From Janthinobacterium lividum (lineage in GTDB: Bacteria; Pseudomonadota; Gammaproteobacteria; Burkholderiales; Burkholderiaceae_D): a stretch of DNA of 64,000 bases. The notes under the pieces were generated by a model. It saw only the letters and a list, made by a program, of their open reading frames with translations. It was not told the origin of the DNA and did no database searches. Location of the stretch: positions 5,394,001 to 5,458,000 of the forward strand of contig NZ_CP075583.1 of the NCBI RefSeq assembly GCF_023509035.1. The letters run 5' to 3'. Made by a program: the position numbers and the translations under genes. This document shows positions 36,073 to 47,711 of the stretch, piece after piece; the first letter of the stretch is position 1, and each line of letters begins with the position of its first letter.

Positions 36073-36176
36073 TCTGAGCAAGTAGCCGACACAGCCATGA
36101 GGCGGCGTCCTACCCGTGCCGGCGGCATCCTGTGTGAGAATGCAAACTCTTACTCATCTCTGCACAGGACACTGCC

Positions 36177-36467
36177 ATGAAAACCGCCGCTCTCTTGCTG
36201 GCCGCTACCCTGATGACCGTGGGCGGCGCATGGGTGCAAGCCCAGTCGACGACAAATGTCAACCAAACGGGCAACCACACCAACAACCGTAACGATCCGG
36301 GCCAGCAATCGGACCAGTCCGACAAACTGGACAACAAGGGCAAGCTGATCCACGACGGCAAGGCCAGCAAGACACGCACGGACAAACGCAGCCGGCGCGG
36401 CAAGCCCACGGCACCGCCAACCTCGACGCCAGCGGTGCCCAGCACCCCCATCGCCCCCTCTAAATAG
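36177..36467 (+). CDS. Small exported protein of unknown function
   Basis: 96 residues. Signal peptide MKTAALLLAATLMTVGGAWVQA with likely cleavage after AQA. The mature part is Asn/Gln/Asp/Lys-rich and low-complexity (NVNQTGNHTNNRNDPGQQSDQSDK), ending in basic and Pro/Thr stretches. No Cys, no domain. Probably a disordered periplasmic or secreted protein. No terminator is evident before the next gene, 70 bp downstream. Confidence 0.68.
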   Translation: MKTAALLLAATLMTVGGAWVQAQSTTNVNQTGNHTNNRNDPGQQSDQSDKLDNKGKLIHDGKASKTRTDKRSRRGKPTAPPTSTPAVPSTPIAPSK

Positions 36468-36536
36468 TGTCAGCGCTGCGCCACATTGCTTCCAGGCACG
36501 CTATCATCGCGCCTTTGCAAGATAGCTAGGATGACA

Positions 36537-37217
36537 ATGAAAGCAGCATGGCAAGTGATGGTGGCGGCAGGCGTACTGGCCGCAGCGAGTGTACAGGCGG
36601 CGCCTACGGTGGGCGAGTGCATGGAACTGACGACGGGCATCAAGTTCAGCAAGAACAATGGCGACGCGCAAGTCAACGTCGAGGAAACCTTCGAGGGCAA
36701 GAAACTCAAGGGCACGCAATTGATCCTCGATGGCGGCGTCTTGCTGGCCACGTCTTATCAGGACATCCGCGACGGCCAGGTATTCCTGACAGGCAACATC
36801 CATTACAACGAAGACGGTACCGTGCGCAGCAAGAACGTTTATACGTCGCAGTCCGCCATCCCCGCCAACATGCGCCGCGGCCAGGAAGTGCGGGTGCGCT
36901 TCACGGACACGCAAACGAGCACCCACTACCCGCTGGCCGGCCTGTCCGACAAGATCACAACCTCGACGCGCACGGATAAACGTGATTTTTCCATCACCTT
37001 CCTGGGCTGGGAACGCCTGGAACTGGGCGGGCGCCGCTTCCCCGACGCCTGCAAGTTCGAGCTGCATGACGTGGGCGGCAAGAGCAAGGGTCAAAGCGGT
37101 GAATACGTATGGTACGCGCAGGGTTATGGCCTGATCATGACGGATAAGCTGGACCAGGATGGCGACGTGCAGCCGGCCTACCGCATCGCGCTGACGAACA
37201 TCCTCAGCGCGCCGTAA
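36537..37217 (+). CDS. Exported protein of unknown function
   Basis: 226 residues from the ATG at 36537, chosen because AGGA lies five bases before it (another ATG lies two codons upstream). Signal peptide to about residue 21 (AASVQA). The mature domain is beta-rich (GTQLILDGGVLLATSYQDIRDGQVFLTGNI, YVWYAQGYGLIMTDKLDQDGDVQPAYRIALTNIL) with two Cys, probably a disulfide. No family recognised with confidence. Convergent with pbpC, whose stop is 54 bp away. Confidence 0.68.
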   Translation: MKAAWQVMVAAGVLAAASVQAAPTVGECMELTTGIKFSKNNGDAQVNVEETFEGKKLKGTQLILDGGVLLATSYQDIRDGQVFLTGNIHYNEDGTVRSKNVYTSQSAIPANMRRGQEVRVRFTDTQTSTHYPLAGLSDKITTSTRTDKRDFSITFLGWERLELGGRRFPDACKFELHDVGGKSKGQSGEYVWYAQGYGLIMTDKLDQDGDVQPAYRIALTNILSAP

Positions 37218-37271
37218 ATACTTTTTGACAACACTACACTAGAAGCTAGCCAAGGGCATAAATCGCTCCGC

Positions 37272-39377
37272 CTAATTCAGCTGCGCCAGCGCATTCCCCC
37301 GCACCTGGAACGCCACCCTGGCCACCGTCTTGCCGGCGTCGTCGACGAGGGCCAGCGCATGCTTGCCCGGCACGGGGCGCCAGCTGATGCTCTCGGCAGC
37401 CGCGCCCATGTCCTTGCCATCGAGTACCCAGCGCAAGGCATGGCTGCCCTGGGCCTGGAAGAAGACGCGCTGCAGGGCGGGCGGGATGTCGGGGTCGATG
37501 GCGAGGATGCTGTCCTCGGCCGGATACACGATGGCGGCCGGCTTCACGGTGTCGCCCAGCACGGCGATGACGGCGCTTTCCGTGCCGGCGATAAACCATT
37601 CACGGCGCGGCGCTTCCAGCGCGGGCTGATACGCCACCATCTGTTGCAGCACGCCGGGCGGCGCTTTCGGCGCATGGCTGGGCACGTTCTTGTGCAGATA
37701 ATCCATCACGTCGCGCCACACGGGCGCGGCGCCCGTCACGCCCGACACATCCCACATGGGCTTGCCATCGAAGTTGCCCACCCAGACGCCCACCGTGTAG
37801 CGCTCCGAGTAGCCCATGCACCAGTTGTCGCGCATGTCCTTGCTGGTGCCCGTCTTGACGGCGCTCCAGAAATTCGTTCCCAGCTCGTTGCGCAAGCCGA
37901 AGGTCATGCTGCGCGCGGCGCGGTCGGCCAGGATGTCACCGACGATGAAGGCGGCGCCCGGCTCCATCACGCGGCGCCTGTCCTTGCCAGCCTGCCCCGG
38001 CTGCAGGCTGGCCGTGCTGTACAGCCCGCCATTGGCCAGCGCGCGGTAGGCGTTGGCCAGTTCCAGCAGGGTCACTTCGGATGAGCCCAGCGCCAGCGAA
38101 GGTCCGTAGTATTCGGCCGGTTCCGTCAAGCTGGACAGGCCCACATCTTTGAGGCGATTGTAGAAGCCATCCTGCCCCGTCAGCAGCACCGTGCGCACGG
38201 CGGGAATGTTGAGGGAACTGGCCAGGCTGATGCGGGCGCTGACGTAACCTTTGAAATTGCGGTCGTAGTTTTGCGGCGCATACATGCCCGACGCCGTGGC
38301 GACGTCCAGCGGCGAGTCGTCCATGACGGACGCAGCCGTCATCAGCCGGCGTTCAATGGCCAGTTCATACAGGAACGGTTTCAAGGTGGAGCCGGCCTGG
38401 CGCAAGGACGCAACGCCATCGACATGACTGCCGCCCGCATTGCCGACATAAGCGAGAATTTCTCCGCTGCGGTTGTCGAGCACAATGATGGCGCCATCGT
38501 TGACATTACGCTCGCGCAAGGAGGCCAGTTGCTGGCGCAGGTTTTCCTGCGCAAAGCGCTGCAGAGGGCCATCGAGGGTGCTACGCACGGAGGCGCCCGA
38601 TTGCTTGAGCAGCTGCTGCGCCACCTGCGGCGCGGCGGCCAAGTCGGCGTACAGGGCCGTGCGCTGCAAGGCCGTCTGCACGCGCTGGCCGATCAGCTGG
38701 CAGCTGCTATCCATGCGCCACTCTTTCGCCAGCGCGCAGGCGCGGCGCGTGACGGTGGCCGGCGGCGCGTTCGGCGCCCGCACGAGGCTGGCCAAAATGA
38801 TGCCGTCCGTCTGATTCAGGCCGGACGGCGCCTTGCCGAACAGGCTGTACGAGGCGGACGCGATGCCTTGCAGCTCGCCGCGGAACGACACCAGGTTCAA
38901 GTACGCCTCGAAAATCTGCGCCTTGCTCCAGCTATCCTCGATGGCTTGGGCGGCGCGCATCTGGTCCCATTTCTGGCGCAGGCTGCGTCCGCCCGAGGAC
39001 GCCTGCAAGTCCGCGTCCAGCTGGCCTGCCAGCTGCATGGTGATGGTCGAGGCACCCCGGGGCTTTTTCGAAAACAGATTGTCCCAGGCAGCCGTGGCCA
39101 ACGCGGACACATCCACGCCGCCATGGCGCATGAAGCGCTGGTCTTCCGCCAGCAGCACGGCCTGCTGCACGGCGGGAGAAATGTCGGCCAGCGGCACCCA
39201 CGGCAAGCGCCGCACTTTCATATCCACGCGCAACGATTGCAGGGGCGCGCCGCTGCGGTCCAGCAGTTGCGCTTCCGAACTGCGGTAGGCGGCTTGCACC
39301 TGTGCCGGCGTCAGCACCGCTTGCGCAGATGCCGGGCCGGCCAGCAGGCAGCACATCATCAAAGCCAGACGTTTCAC
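37272..39377 (-). CDS. pbpC: Penicillin-binding protein 1C
   Basis: 701 residues. After a signal/anchor helix, a GT51 glycosyltransferase domain (Glu78 in AEDQRFMRHGG, then RGASTITMQLA) polymerises lipid II. The transpeptidase domain has STLK (330-333), SLN (388-390) and KTGT (508-511). The last about 90 residues form the PbpC-type C-terminal domain. Starts at a GTG whose GTGA overlaps the macroglobulin stop, so the two are translationally coupled. The pair PbpC with alpha-2-macroglobulin is widely conserved and is thought to mend and guard the wall after breach. Confidence 0.93.
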   Translation of the reverse strand: MKRLALMMCCLLAGPASAQAVLTPAQVQAAYRSSEAQLLDRSGAPLQSLRVDMKVRRLPWVPLADISPAVQQAVLLAEDQRFMRHGGVDVSALATAAWDNLFSKKPRGASTITMQLAGQLDADLQASSGGRSLRQKWDQMRAAQAIEDSWSKAQIFEAYLNLVSFRGELQGIASASYSLFGKAPSGLNQTDGIILASLVRAPNAPPATVTRRACALAKEWRMDSSCQLIGQRVQTALQRTALYADLAAAPQVAQQLLKQSGASVRSTLDGPLQRFAQENLRQQLASLRERNVNDGAIIVLDNRSGEILAYVGNAGGSHVDGVASLRQAGSTLKPFLYELAIERRLMTAASVMDDSPLDVATASGMYAPQNYDRNFKGYVSARISLASSLNIPAVRTVLLTGQDGFYNRLKDVGLSSLTEPAEYYGPSLALGSSEVTLLELANAYRALANGGLYSTASLQPGQAGKDRRRVMEPGAAFIVGDILADRAARSMTFGLRNELGTNFWSAVKTGTSKDMRDNWCMGYSERYTVGVWVGNFDGKPMWDVSGVTGAAPVWRDVMDYLHKNVPSHAPKAPPGVLQQMVAYQPALEAPRREWFIAGTESAVIAVLGDTVKPAAIVYPAEDSILAIDPDIPPALQRVFFQAQGSHALRWVLDGKDMGAAAESISWRPVPGKHALALVDDAGKTVARVAFQVRGNALAQLN

Positions 39378-42300
39378 TGCCCCACCTTCACATTCGCATT
39401 TGGCGACTCGCCAAACATCTCGGGCGAATACATGGCTTCGATGCGCGTGGCCGGCAGGCTGAAGTCACCGGCATTGTTCAGACGCACCGTGTATTCCACG
39501 CTCCAGCTGCCCTTCGGCACAAACGCGTAATACGCACGGAAAGCATCAAACGCCCGTTCCTCGAAGGTAGGCCAGACCCAGCCCGTGGATTTTTCGCCGG
39601 CCGTGAGCAACTGCGAATCGCGGCCCAGGCCATTGCCCAACACCGTGGCGCTGGCGGGAATCGGGTCGTCGACCACCACCCAGCTCATGTCCGCCTGCGC
39701 GGACAAGTCCAGGCGCACGCGGTAGACATCGCCGCGCGACCACTGGCCTGTCGTCTTCTGTTCCACTGGCGTAATGGTTTTCTTGATCGTGTAGCCGCTC
39801 GACACAGGCGCCTTGAGCGGGATGGCCGCCAGGCTTTGCACGGTGGCCCAAGGTTGACCCGTGCCGCTGTGCGCCAGGCCCAGCGTATCCGTGCCCTTCG
39901 GCCACGCTTGCAGCACGGGGCCGACTTTCGCCGCGCCATTCCACACGAGCGCTTGCGTATCGCCGCCCAGCTTCACGGCGCTGGCGCCCGTCACGGGCGT
40001 GGACTCGAACTTGGCCGAGAATTTGGCGATGGCCAGGGTACCCCAGGCGTTGGCCACCGTGGTATCCCAGCGGCCCTTCTTCTGGCGCCCCATGCTGCCG
40101 CGCACCAGGCGGCCGATGTCGTCCTTCCACGCCGGGTTGTCCATCACGGCCAGCAGCAGCCGGTTGGCGTTGACGTCGCCCGATACCATCAGCCACCACC
40201 AGTTATCCTTGCGCTCGGTGGAAAAGCCCATGGTCGTGCCCTGGAAATTCAGGCGTGACCGCAAAATCTGCTGCGCCTCGGCCAGCAGCGCATCGCGGCG
40301 CGCCAGGCTTGGCGTGCGTTGCAGCAACAAGCTCCAGTCGATGACGGCGGAAGTGGGCCACAGGTTCGGACTGATGCTGATGCTCTCCAGCGCATCGGGC
40401 GGCACCTTGTTCGAACGCGACAACGCTTCCAGCGCAGCGAGCTTGCGCACGGCCAGGTCGGTCGTGGCCAGCGCGGAGCGGCGCACGATGCGGCCCTGCA
40501 CGAAGGCCGTCAAGGCTTCTTCCATGCGGTTTTTCGTCTGCTCGGGAATCGCATAGCCCGCTTCCCTGGTGGCCGACAACACATACGCCGTCAGGCTGTC
40601 GCTGCCCTGCTCCATGATGGGGAAGTATTTCAGCATGCCATCGCTGTCCAGGTAGGCGGGCAAGCTGGCGGCCAGCTTGTTCCACGCATCCTGGTCTTGC
40701 AGGGCGATGGCTTTCGACGTGTTCTGCTCGAAGCAGGTATAGGGGTAAGCGGCCATGTACTCGCGCACGCCGGGCAGCTCGCCGCCCAGCTTGGCGACAA
40801 AGCTGGTCTGGATGCCGCCCCGGCCCGGCAAAGGCGCCGGCCGGCATTTGCACGGACATATTGATCGGCTTGTCGATCTGCTGCAAGGTGGCCTGGTACG
40901 TGCGCACGGGCGTGGCCTGGCCTACCTTTTGCGTGATTTTGAGCTTGTCGGAGGTGTTGCCAAGCCCGCTGCCCGCCTTGGCGCTAATATCCCACACGAT
41001 GCTTGCCGCACCGAGCGGCACCTGGTAATCCCAGCCCACTTCGCGCGCTTCGCCCGCCGCCAGGGTCAAGCTCTGGCGCGGCAAGGCCTTACCGGCAGCG
41101 CTGGCATTGAGGTCCACGCTCAAGGAGGCGGCCGAGGTGTTGCGCACCGTAAATCCTGCGCGCAACTGATCGCCTTCGCGCACGAGTGTCGGCAAGCCCG
41201 ACATCAGGATCAAGTCTTGCGAGCTGCGAATATCCGTGCTGCCCGTGCCAAACAATTCCTTGCCGGCGCTGGCAATGGCGACGATGCGAAACGCCGTCAG
41301 CGAATCGTTCAGCGGCACTTGCACCGTGGCTTCACCCTTGGCGTCGAGCTTGACGGTACCCTTCCAGAACAGCAGGGTGTCGAACAGTTCGCGGCTGGCG
41401 CCCTTGCCGCCGCCACCGCCGGCCGGGAAGGCCTTGCGGCCGAAGTGGCGCTTGCCGATCACCTGCATCTGCGCCGTCGCCGTTTCCACCTGCAGGCTGC
41501 GCTGCGCCATCATGGTATCAAGCAATTTCCAGCTATCATTGGGCATCAGTTCCAACAAGCCCGTATCGACGGCCGCCAGCGCCACTTCGGCGCCAGCCGG
41601 CAACGGCTTGCCGTCGGCGCGGCGCACGCGCACGGATACCTCCGCCTTATCGCGCGTTTTATACACTTCCTTGTCGGACACCACCATGACATTCAGCTCA
41701 TGCGCCTGCCACCCCACGTTCAGGGGCGCGATGCCCATCTTGTAGGCCGGCTTGCCCAGATCCACCAGCGCCGTCGGCTGCACGCCATCGACCCTGCCCC
41801 GCACGACAAACACGGAGACATACACATTCGGTGCGTAGTTCGGTTTGACCGGGATATTCACCACCGGTTCCCGGCCATTGAGCTGGCGCACATAAGTGTC
41901 GAGGATGCCTTCGCGCTCGACCGTGATCAGCGCCGTGCCCGAACGGAATGGCATGCGCACCTGCAAGCTCGCTTCCTGGCCCGGTTCATAGCGTTTCTTT
42001 TCAGGCAGCACGTCGATGCGGTCATTGTCGCTGGCATTGAACCACCAGTCGCCGCTGCCGGCCACCCAGGTTTCGCGGTTGGCGACAGCCGTATTGCCCG
42101 CACTATCCTGCGTGCGGGCGCGCAGAATCAGATTGCCGCTGGCGGGCGCCTTCACGTCGCAAATCAGCAAGCCTTTGTTGTCCGTCTTGCCACTGCAGGC
42201 CGAGCCCAGCTTGACGACTTCGCTGCTGTTTTCATACGCATAGAAGCCGCCGATCAAACGCCGGCGGTGCGAATAACTGTTGCGCTGGAAGAAATCCACG

Positions 42301-45140
42301 GCCACGGCTGCATTCGCCACGGGCTTGCCATTGGTGCCCAGCACGGCGACCGTGAACTTGAAGGCATCCTTGCTCAAGGCCCAGGCGTCGGGCTTGATGC
42401 CGATCACGACATTCGATGGCCACAGCGGCACGCGCGTGGCGACCGAGGCCGTCTCGCCATTCGCATCCTGGAAAGCCATTTCCGCCACCAGGTCGCGCGG
42501 CGAAGACAGTTGCGGCAACTGGTCGATGACGATGCGCGCGCCGCCCGCCTTGTCCAAGGTCAAACTTTGCGTGCGCGCGGCCGTCGCGCCGGCGCCAGCG
42601 TGCCCGCCATTGCCCTCATCCTGCCACTCGCCTTCATCGTCGTCGTAGCCCGTGCCCTGCTTGACGAGCCCTTCCTTCACGTCGCCATTGCTGAAGCTGA
42701 CATCGGGATAATCAGCAAAAGTCACGCTCTTGTCTTGCAGCACCGTGCGCAGCTTGACGGGTGCGTTGGTGGCGGCGCCACCGGCCAGATACGTGATTTG
42801 CGCATCCAGGGCCACCTGCTTCGCCTGCACCGCGGGCGCTTTCGGGCCCTGCAGCACGGCCTTCATGGTGGGCACGCGGAAGGCCTCGACCCTGAAACTA
42901 CCGGATGGGCGGCCCGCCATCGTCACGCTGTACTCGCCCTGCTTGGCGTCGGCGGGAATGACCCAGTCGCTTTCCGCTGTACCGCTGGCCGACCAGCGCA
43001 GGGGCAGCTGGTAGTTCTGGTCGCTGCCCTGGTGCGTGATGACAACGGAGGTGGCGCTGCCGGGACCATTGTTCTTGTCGACCAGGCTCATGCCCTCGCC
43101 CGTGTGCTTGCGAATGAAATGCTTCATGTGCACGGTTTCGCCGGCGCGCAGCAAGGTGCGGTCGAATACCGTTGCCAGCAGGGTGTTGTCGGCGCGCGTG
43201 TCGTCCGTGGGCAAATTGAAACGCCAGGCTTCGATGCCGCCCACCCAGTCCGACAGGGTGAACGTCATGTCGCCGCCGCTGCGCGCACTAATAAAGTAGC
43301 GGCCATTGTTCTTGCAGCTGGAATTGGCCAGCTCGCCGGGGATGTGCGCCACGCCATCCGCACCCGTGGCGCCTTGCCACAGCAACTTGCCGGCGCAGTC
43401 GCGCACGGCCACTTGCGCTTTCGCAACAGGCGCGCCCTTGTCCAGCGACGTCACCCACACGAGCGACGATTGCGCGCCATGCTTGAAGTGCGCCGCCAGG
43501 TTGGTCACCAGCGCAGCCGTGCGGATATACGCCGTGGTCGGTTTGCCCAGCAGCACCTTGCCGAGGATGGGGCTGGCCAGCTCGACCACATAAAAGCCCG
43601 GTTTTTGCAGCGGAATACCGATCACTTCAAAGGTTTTCTTGCCATCCGGACGGGGCAGGCTGATGGGCCGCGTGCCTGCCGCGTCGGCCAGCACGGATTT
43701 GCTCATGTTGCCCGCATACTGGGCATACGGCTGCCAGTATTCGCCCCCATCGCCATTGCCGGCCAGGCGCTGCATCCACTCGATGATGAACTTGTCGTCA
43801 TTGTCGGGCACGCGCAGGGTGGCGCCCGTGGCGGCCGGTGCCGGAGCCGATTCCCTGGCGATTTCCTTGCCCGACAGCACAGGCTCGATATTGCGCACCG
43901 TCACGGGCAGCAAGCCGTCGCCCTTGGCTTCGATGATGCCGAACGGGGCCGGGAACTTCAGCAGCGGTGGCTGTTCCCCCGTGCGCACCGTCATGGGGAA
44001 GCGCGCGCGATTGAGCAAGGCGCGGCCCGCATCATCCGTCAGCTTCGGCGGCAGATTCAGCACGAAACTGGCTTGCACGGGGAAGGGGCCATTGAACGTG
44101 GCGCCATACAGGAATTCCGCCTTTTCTTCCTCTTTTGAAATCGTCGGCGCATACGTCTTGCCGCCGCCCTTCAAGGTCATGGCGCGCACCTGCGCCGCGC
44201 TCACGGGCGCGGAAAACTGCACGCGCATGGGCAGGAAGGGAATGCACTGCTCCTTCGGATTGCTGCGCTCGCAGCTGAACTTGGCCGTGAAGTCGGGGCG
44301 CGTCTTGAACTGCAGGGTTTGCGCCTTGTCCGTGGCGATGCCGCTGGCGCTGGTGATGCCTGCACCCCACACCAGCGACACCTTGGCGTTGGCGGGGAAG
44401 CTGCGCTTGCATTGCAGCACGGTGACAGGCAGCGGCGGCGCGCCCTTGCTGGCAACGGGCATGCCCACTTTCCACAGCGTGCCCCGCTTCTTGAAATACA
44501 CGGTCAGGTAGCGGTCAAGAAAGCTCTTGCGCAAGGTCAAGACCTGCTCCAGTTCCTTGCCCACAAGCTGCCGCACGGGAATCTTTTCATTGATGCCATC
44601 GGCGCGGCAATACGCGTTGGCGGCCACGCTGGCTGCGTTCGGCGCGGCGTCAAGGCCCAGCACGAAGATCTGGTTTTCATCGATATACGGCTGGCCGTCA
44701 TACGGCACGGCCTCGACGATGGCCGGCCCGCCCGTGGTAAAACGGTAGGACGCTGTCCCCTGCAAGGGCTGGCCCGCCTGGTCCTTCAGCCCCGCTTTCA
44801 AGGTAAAGTTGCACGCCACGCCGGCCGGCAAATCGCGCTCGAAATCGTAGTTCCAGTTGCGCTCGTCGGCCCAGCGTCCCGCGCCCGCCACGACGGCAGG
44901 CTCGGCCTTGCCGCAATCGATGGAAAACGGCGCCGGCAAGCCCATGTCGCCAAACGGCACCATCGGCGTGGCAAACTGGGCCCGCACCTGGCGCACGGCC
45001 TTGACCGTGCCGCTCGGTGAAAACAGGGACACGCCGCTATCGGCCCAGGCCGGTATAGCCAGGCCCAGCGACAGCAGCAGATATAGCGGGCCCAGTTTGC
45101 CAGACAGCAGGGATGAAACTACACGGGGGTGATCAGGCAC
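39374..45140 (-). pseudogene. Alpha-2-macroglobulin family protein, frame broken by one extra base
   Basis: From a GTG at 45140 (AAGGAGTCACCC before it) a signal peptide leads into successive macroglobulin and bait-type domains. The frame fails near 40821-40828 in a GGGCC/GGCCC run. Removing one base yields MPAGAFAGRGGIQTSF and continues to the stop at 39374, 1921 residues in total. The thioester motif CFEQ lies at 40735-40724 just past the break, so this is a thioester-type macroglobulin (YfhM class). It has no lipobox, unlike E. coli YfhM, so it is periplasmic or anchored otherwise. Role: trapping of attacking proteases, linked to PbpC repair. Likely a sequencing error. Confidence 0.88.
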
Positions 45141-45436
45141 GGGTGACTCCTTGATGAAAAGTGGCGGAGCTGGCTGCGGCGCACGAAAGTTGCCCGGTGG
45201 AAGCCCGGTAAGACAACAGAATGCGGCAGGAATACAACATCAATGTAATATTTGTTATCAAGCTCATCATTGTTGCTAATATACAGTGGCACGCGGGTAA
45301 CAAGTCGTACGATTGCCTCTGGTCGCGGCGCCAGGAAGTCGCCGTGATTGCAAAAATTTTCGGAGGCGAATTAGTTTTTTTCAATACCGAAGTCTTTGTC
45401 GTGAATCTGCAACACCATAGATATACAACAATGCTT

Positions 45437-45452
45437 TGTGCGCTAACGCACC
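45437..45452. promoter_or_regulatory. 16-bp palindrome, copy 2 (ompA upstream region)
   Basis: TGTGCG-CTAA-CGCACC fits the shared consensus, 160 bp before the OmpA start. The whole 471-bp gap 45141-45611 is AT-rich and, apart from this site, shows no gene or structure I trust. Confidence 0.6.
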
Positions 45453-45611
45453 GACCACGTGAACCTGTAACCGTATTCTCTAGTCCAACAGCAGTGCATT
45501 TATCGCAAGAAAGCGCACCTGGAATTGTTGTCTACCTCTAGCAATAGCATGTCTGGCAGTTGTCGCATTGATGCAATAGAGAAAATCTCTTATCAACGTT
45601 GGGAGTTACTT

Positions 45612-46638
45612 GTGAATAATCTAAAAAAAATCGCCGTTGCCGCCGCAGTACTGTGCTCCGCCCTCGGCGCACAGGCCCAGGAAATCAACCCCTCCTGGTA
45701 CATTCAACCTAGCCTCAACGCACTCAAGCCAGATTCCGACTTCGCTACGGATAAAACCGGCTATGGCGCAGGCTTGCGTTTCGGTAAAACCCGTTTCCCA
45801 GGATTGGGATATCCAGTTGGGCACCACGTATGCCCGCTCCAAAGATGGCCAACAGCGTTACCAGCAAAATACGCTGGGCGTAGATGGTCTGTACATGTTC
45901 TCGCGCAAAGCCTTCCGCCCCTTCCTGCTGGTCGGTGCCGGCATGCAGCGCGACAAGGACACCAGCTTCGCTTTCGGCGAACGCAAGAAGAGCTCGCCTT
46001 ACGCCAGCGTCGGTCTGGGCTTCCAGTCCACGATCACCGATCAATTGTCGTTCCAGGCTGACGTACGCAATGTGCACGGCTTCCTGCGTGGCAATACGTT
46101 CGACCCGAGCAGCAAGGCCAATAACTACTACGTCACCGTCGGCCTGAACTTCGCGTTCGACAAACCACCTGCACCGCCACCACCACCGCCACCGCCGCCA
46201 GTGCGTGAAGAAGTCGTCGTGGTCGTGCCGCCACCACCGCCACCACCGCCAGCACGCTTTGAAAAAGTGACGATGGCGGCAACGGAACTGTTCGCGTTCG
46301 ACAGCGCCAAGCTGGGTCCGACACAGACCAAGCTCGACGAAATCGCCCGCGTGCTGAACGCAGCGCCGGACGTCAACAACGTCGTCATCAGTGGTTATGC
46401 CGACCGCATCGGTTCGCCCAAGTACAACGTGAAACTGTCGCAGCAGCGCGCTGATGCAGTCAAGGAATACCTGGTCGCCCACGGTGTTGCCGCCAACCGC
46501 CTGACGGCCGAAGGCAAGGGCTCCACCAATCCTGTCGTCACCTGCGATAACAAGAAGCGTGCCGACCTGATCAAGTGCCTGGAACCAAACCGCCGCGTTG
46601 AAGTGGAGCAAATTACCATCGAACGCCGCGTACAGTAA
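45612..46638 (+). pseudogene. ompA: OmpA-family porin with poly-proline hinge, frame broken by one extra base
   Basis: From a GTG at 45612 (GGGAG before it) a signal peptide (LKKIAVAAAVLCSALGAQAQ) leads to the first strands of an 8-stranded barrel. Four A at 45786-45789 break the frame; removing one gives RFGKPVSQDWDIQLGTTYARS and a full 341-residue protein. After the barrel comes a hinge with two runs of eight or more prolines separated by VREEVVVVV, then a peptidoglycan-binding OmpA domain (FAFDSAKLGPTQ, NNVVISGYADRIGS, NRRVEVE). Role: outer-membrane to wall tether. A T-rich hairpin terminator follows. The break looks like a sequencing error. Confidence 0.87.
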
Positions 46639-46665
46639 GCATGACCAAGTGGTACGCCACTAGTT

Positions 46666-46692
46666 AAAAAAGGGGCTGCGGCCCCTTTTTTT
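46666..46692 (+). terminator. Intrinsic terminator of ompA
   Basis: Stem AAAAAAGGGGC (46666-46676) with GCCCCTTTTTT from 46681, loop TGCG, then a T-run to 46692. It starts 28 bp past the ompA stop and would work in either direction. It ends 15 bp before the YihY start. Confidence 0.88.
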
Positions 46693-46706
46693 CATTGAAA
46701 GTCACC

Positions 46707-47655
46707 ATGAATTTTTCTACCCGCTATCCCAAACTGGCCGGCCTGGCGCCGTTCAGCAAGCAGATGCGCAGTGTCATCGTCTGTTCCGTCACCGAATGGC
46801 TGGAACACCGCGCCTCGAGCAAGGGCGCCGCCCTCGCCTATTACACCCTGTTTTCCATCGCCCCCATCCTCGTGCTGGTGATCGCCATCGCCGGCTTTTT
46901 CTATGGCCCGGCCGCTGCGCGCGGCGAGCTGATGGGGCAATTGCAGGGCTTGCTGGGTACGCAGGTTGCCGAAGCCATCCAGCTGGTGCTGGCCGGCGCA
47001 AAGAACCATGAACAGGGGCGCATTGCCACCCTCATCGCCAGCGCCCTGCTGCTGTTTGGCGCCACCAGCGTGTTTGCCGAACTGAAAGCCAGTCTCGATG
47101 AAATTTGGCAAGTGCCACCCCTGAAGGAAGCGGGCGCCTGGGATATGCTGCGCACGCGTTTGCTGTCCTTCGGCCTGGTGCTGGTACTGGCCTTCCTGCT
47201 GATGGTGTCGCTGGTGGTGAACGCGGCCATGGCCATCCTCGCCAACTTCTGGGAAGGCGTGTGGAAAGACACGGCCGTGCTGTTTTACCATCCTGTCGAA
47301 CCTGATCGGCTTCGCCGTCATCGCCAGCCTGTTTGCCGTCATCTATAAAATGCTGCCGCGCGTGCGCCTGTCCTGGCGCGACGTGCTGATCGGCGCCGTG
47401 GGCACGGCCTTCATGTTTTCACTGGGGAAATATGCCATTGGCGTATATATCGGCAATAGCGGCGTAGCCAGCAGCTATGGCGCGGCCGGATCCTTGGTGG
47501 CGCTGCTGCTCTGGGTGTATTACTCGGCGCAAATCTTCTTCCTGGGCGCCGAATTCACGCGCCAGTTCGCCCTGCAGCTGGGCAGCATGAAGCACATGCC
47601 GAAGACGGAAGACGGCGATGTGCAAGTCAAGATTCTGAAACGCCACCAATCCTGA
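46707..47655 (+). pseudogene. YihY-family membrane protein, frame broken by one extra base
   Basis: From the ATG at 46707 the first 190 residues match the YihY/BrkB family (SKGAALAYYTLFSIAPILVLVIA, SLDEIWQVP). The frame then fails in TTTTACCATCC at 47282-47293; removal of one base, most simply a T, gives VLFTILSNLIGFAVI and the second half (LPRVRLSWRDVLIGAVGTAF, SYGAAGSLVALLLWVYYSAQIFFLGAEFTR). The repaired protein has 315 residues and about six membrane helices, the normal family size. Function is not known; it is not RNase BN despite old annotation. Likely a sequencing error. Confidence 0.84.
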
Positions 47656-47674
47656 TTATCGGTAGCACACGCAA

Positions 47675-47698
47675 CAACGGCGCCCGCGGGCGCCGTTG
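47675..47698. terminator. Perfect palindrome between convergent genes
   Basis: CAACGGCGCCCG (47675-47686) is directly followed by its exact complement (47687-47698). With no loop bases the hairpin would open at the tip. It lies between the stops of the YihY and AI-2E genes and is likely a shared, T-poor transcription stop. Confidence 0.55.
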
Positions 47699-47711
47699 GC
47701 ACTGCCGCAAG

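Noticed and set aside
40755..44138. Long plus-strand open frame of 1127 codons opposite the macroglobulin gene
   Set aside because: His/Arg/Gln/Ala-rich antisense reading of a GC-rich gene; no family motifs, no ribosome site, and the minus strand carries a clear macroglobulin.
45221..45541. 106-codon open frame in the AT-rich gap before ompA
   Set aside because: No ribosome site, no family features, and it covers the palindrome and likely ompA promoter; more likely regulatory DNA.
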